From Flavobacterium okayamense (lineage in GTDB: Bacteria; Bacteroidota; Bacteroidia; Flavobacteriales; Flavobacteriaceae): 64,000 nucleotides of DNA. The stretch lies in the NCBI RefSeq assembly GCF_019702945.1, contig NZ_AP024749.1, positions 1,116,001 through 1,180,000 on the forward strand, written 5' to 3'. Made by a program: the position numbers and the translations under genes. The notes under the pieces are model-generated. The model was not told the origin of the DNA. It made no database searches and saw nothing but the letters and a program-made list of their open reading frames with translations. This document shows, one piece after another, positions 61,924-64,000 of the stretch (within the stretch, counting starts at the first letter, position 1; the number at the start of each line of letters is the position of its first letter).

Positions 61924-64000
61924 ATGAAAATATTAAAATTTGGAGGAAAATCATTAGCAAACGGAGAAGGATTGCAAAAAGTAATTCAAACGATTGCTCA
62001 AAAATATTTCAATAACGAACCTATCGCAGTCGTAGTTTCGGCAAGAGGAAATGCTACGGATGAATTGGTAATTTTACTAAAAAAAGCACAAGCCAACATC
62101 AATTTTCAAGCGGACTTTGAGCAATTCAAAAAGTATCAATTGGAAGGTTTGAAAGAAAATATCTTCGAAGAAGAATTCTCGGTTTTACAGAAATTACTAG
62201 AAGGCGTTTCGCTATTAGGAGATTACAGCGAAAAAATCAAAGATCAAGTTATTGCGTATGGCGAAATTTTATCTGCAAAATACGTGGCTTATGTTTTAAA
62301 CGAAAACAGCATCAAAGCACAATTCACGGATTCTCGTCAATTAATAAAAACGGATACTAATTTTGGGAATGCCCAACCAATTGACGCTGTTTCAAAACGA
62401 AATGTGTTAGATTATTTCGAAAAAAATACAGATAAAGTCAATATTGTAACGGGTTTTATTGGTTCAACGTTACATAATGAAACTACTACTTTGGGAAGAA
62501 ATGGAAGTAATTACACCGCTTCCTTATTAGCGAATTATTTAAACGCCGAAGAATTTCAAAATTATACACACGTTGACGGAATTTTCACGGCTAATCCCGA
62601 TTTAGTTGCCGATGCGAAAAAAATCGAGCGTTTGTCATTTAACGAAGCGAATGAGTTGGCAAACTTCGGAGCGCAAATTTTACATGCTAAAACGATTATT
62701 CCTTTGGTAGAAAAAAATATTCCGTTACGTATTTTAAACACGTTCAATCCTGAAAATGATGGAACTTTAATCACTTCGGAACAAACCAATGAAGGAATCA
62801 AATCACTTTCGGTTTTAACCAATGTGTCACTGATTAATTTAGAAGGAAGAGGTTTGTTAGGAAAAACAGGTGTTGATGCACGAATTTTCCGCGTAATGGC
62901 TGAAAACGATATTAGCGTGAGCATTATTTCGCAAGGTTCTTCAGAAAGGGGAATTGGTTTAGTTGTGAGTTCTGACAAAGCTTCGAAAGCTTTAGTGGGT
63001 TTAGAAAAAGAATTTGAAACCGATTTTTACACGAAAGATGTCAATAAAATTTCGGTAAACGATAACATTGCAGTGATTTCGATTATTGGACAAGATTTAA
63101 CCAATTTCCACAAACCTTACACGGCTTTAATCCGAAATAAAATCACACCGATTTTGTTGAACAATACCGTTACGGGAAGAAACATCAGTTTGGTGATTAG
63201 TCAAGATGAATTCAAACGTGCTTTAAATGTAATTCACGGCGAAATTTTTGGAGTAGCTAAAAAAATCAACATCGCTATTTTCGGTCACGGAACGGTTGGC
63301 GGCACTTTGATTGCTCAAATTTTAGAATCGGCAAAAAGTATTGAAAATAGAAAAGGAATTAAGTTGAATGTCTTTGCAATTGCAAATTCTAAAAAAGTGT
63401 TGCTGAATAAATTTGGAATTAGCGAAAATTGGAAAGTAACTTTAGAAGATAAAGGTCAGGAATATAAAGTAGAAGATATTATCACTTTCGCTAAAGAGCA
63501 CCATTTGGAAAATTTAATCGCAATTGACAACACGGCAAGTTCGACTTTTATTGAAAATTACATTTCGTTAGCAGAAAATAGTTTCGATTTGATTTCGTCT
63601 AACAAAGTCGCGAATACTGTAAGTTTTGATTTCTATAAAAAGCTTCGAAAAGTCTTAAAGGATAATCAAAAAGAATATTTGTATGAAACCAATGTTGGTG
63701 CAGGTTTACCGTTAATTGATACGATAAAATTACTGCATTTATCAGGTGAAAACATCACCAAAATAAAAGGTGTTTTCTCTGGAACTTTGAGTTATTTATT
63801 CAATAACTTTTCGATACAAGACAAGAAATTTAGCGAAGTGTTGCAAGAAGCTATCGACAAAGGTTTTACCGAACCCGACCCAAGAGAAGATTTAAATGGA
63901 AATGATGTGGGTCGCAAATTATTAATCTTAGCACGAGAATTAGATTTACAAAACGAATTTGAAGAGATTGAAATTCAAAATTTAATTCCAGAAGCTTTAC
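61924..64000 (+). CDS. thrA: Bifunctional aspartokinase / homoserine dehydrogenase (3' truncated by window)
   Basis: At least 692 codons; open to the window end, where the stop lies beyond 64000. MKILKFGGKSLANGEGLQKV is the aspartokinase start with the conserved KFGGKS, followed by VVSARGNATDEL near 37-48, GFIGST near 178-183, and GRNGSNYTASLLAN near 193-206. ACT-type regulatory repeats lie at about 290-440. Homoserine dehydrogenase begins near 448 with NIAIFGHGTVGGTLIAQIL, and NITKIKGVFSGTLSYLFNNF near 610-630 is its active-site region. It makes homoserine for MetX upstream, and threonine. Confidence 0.95.
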   Translation, partial: MKILKFGGKSLANGEGLQKVIQTIAQKYFNNEPIAVVVSARGNATDELVILLKKAQANINFQADFEQFKKYQLEGLKENIFEEEFSVLQKLLEGVSLLGDYSEKIKDQVIAYGEILSAKYVAYVLNENSIKAQFTDSRQLIKTDTNFGNAQPIDAVSKRNVLDYFEKNTDKVNIVTGFIGSTLHNETTTLGRNGSNYTASLLANYLNAEEFQNYTHVDGIFTANPDLVADAKKIERLSFNEANELANFGAQILHAKTIIPLVEKNIPLRILNTFNPENDGTLITSEQTNEGIKSLSVLTNVSLINLEGRGLLGKTGVDARIFRVMAENDISVSIISQGSSERGIGLVVSSDKASKALVGLEKEFETDFYTKDVNKISVNDNIAVISIIGQDLTNFHKPYTALIRNKITPILLNNTVTGRNISLVISQDEFKRALNVIHGEIFGVAKKINIAIFGHGTVGGTLIAQILESAKSIENRKGIKLNVFAIANSKKVLLNKFGISENWKVTLEDKGQEYKVEDIITFAKEHHLENLIAIDNTASSTFIENYISLAENSFDLISSNKVANTVSFDFYKKLRKVLKDNQKEYLYETNVGAGLPLIDTIKLLHLSGENITKIKGVFSGTLSYLFNNFSIQDKKFSEVLQEAIDKGFTEPDPREDLNGNDVGRKLLILARELDLQNEFEEIEIQNLIPEAL

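Overview
This window comes from a member of the Bacteroidota, almost certainly family Flavobacteriaceae and close to Flavobacterium. The DNA is AT-rich. Many upstream regions carry the TAnnTTTG promoter element of this phylum. The gene content includes SprA, PorG, a SprB-like adhesin with a PorP/SprF partner, a RemB-like protein and T9SS type B sorting domains, all hallmarks of type IX secretion and gliding motility. I see no rRNA, tRNA, CRISPR array, prophage or insertion sequence.

Layout. 1-877 is the decayed 3' end of a T9SS-secreted protein. 978-16486 holds maeB, ruvA, sprA, gcvH, a VanZ-like gene, two TonB-like genes, deoC and a RemB-like gene whose N-terminus repeats the TonB C-terminal domain. 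16580-21653 is a cytochrome oxidase assembly and subunit cluster (heme O synthase, two COX3-type proteins, subunit IV, SCO proteins, DUF420). 21650-26531 has a DUF4403 lipoprotein, a TolC/MacA-type pair and tsaB. 26533-31469 has mscS, a dodecin, then a phosphate porin and a PiT transporter, each preceded by Pho-box-like repeats. 31543-40389 has a NifU-like gene and the large repeat adhesin with its PorP/SprF partner. 40454-49176 is a gamma carbonic anhydrase and the conserved minus-strand envelope block CBS-nadK-porG-uppS-bamA-skp-skp-murI. 49265-57617 has pdxJ, a hydrolase, a FadL-type porin, an SGNH lipoprotein, a small membrane protein, tig, clpP and clpX. 57654-64000 is a methionine region: metK on the minus strand, and metY-metX-thrA divergent from it and running off the window.

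The most interesting part is the 605-base gap between metK and metY. On the metK side, a canonical promoter is followed at once by what looks like a SAM-II riboswitch. On the metY side, a promoter is followed by a 23-codon leader peptide packed with Met codons, an intrinsic terminator, and a sequence inside the leader that can pair with the terminator's 5' arm. This is the architecture of ribosome-mediated attenuation. A second, Cys/Arg-rich 15-codon ORF follows the terminator. The two sides would read SAM directly and, by inference, charged Met-tRNA and Cys-tRNA.

A second theme is a family of 7-base tandem arrays at 16504-16538, 21391-21485 and 56317-56379. Two of the three are arranged as inverted arms, and one has become the coding sequence of a signal peptide. 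Start positions were moved downstream where promoter boxes, terminators or signal peptides required it. All functional calls rest on reading the sequence; no database search was run.
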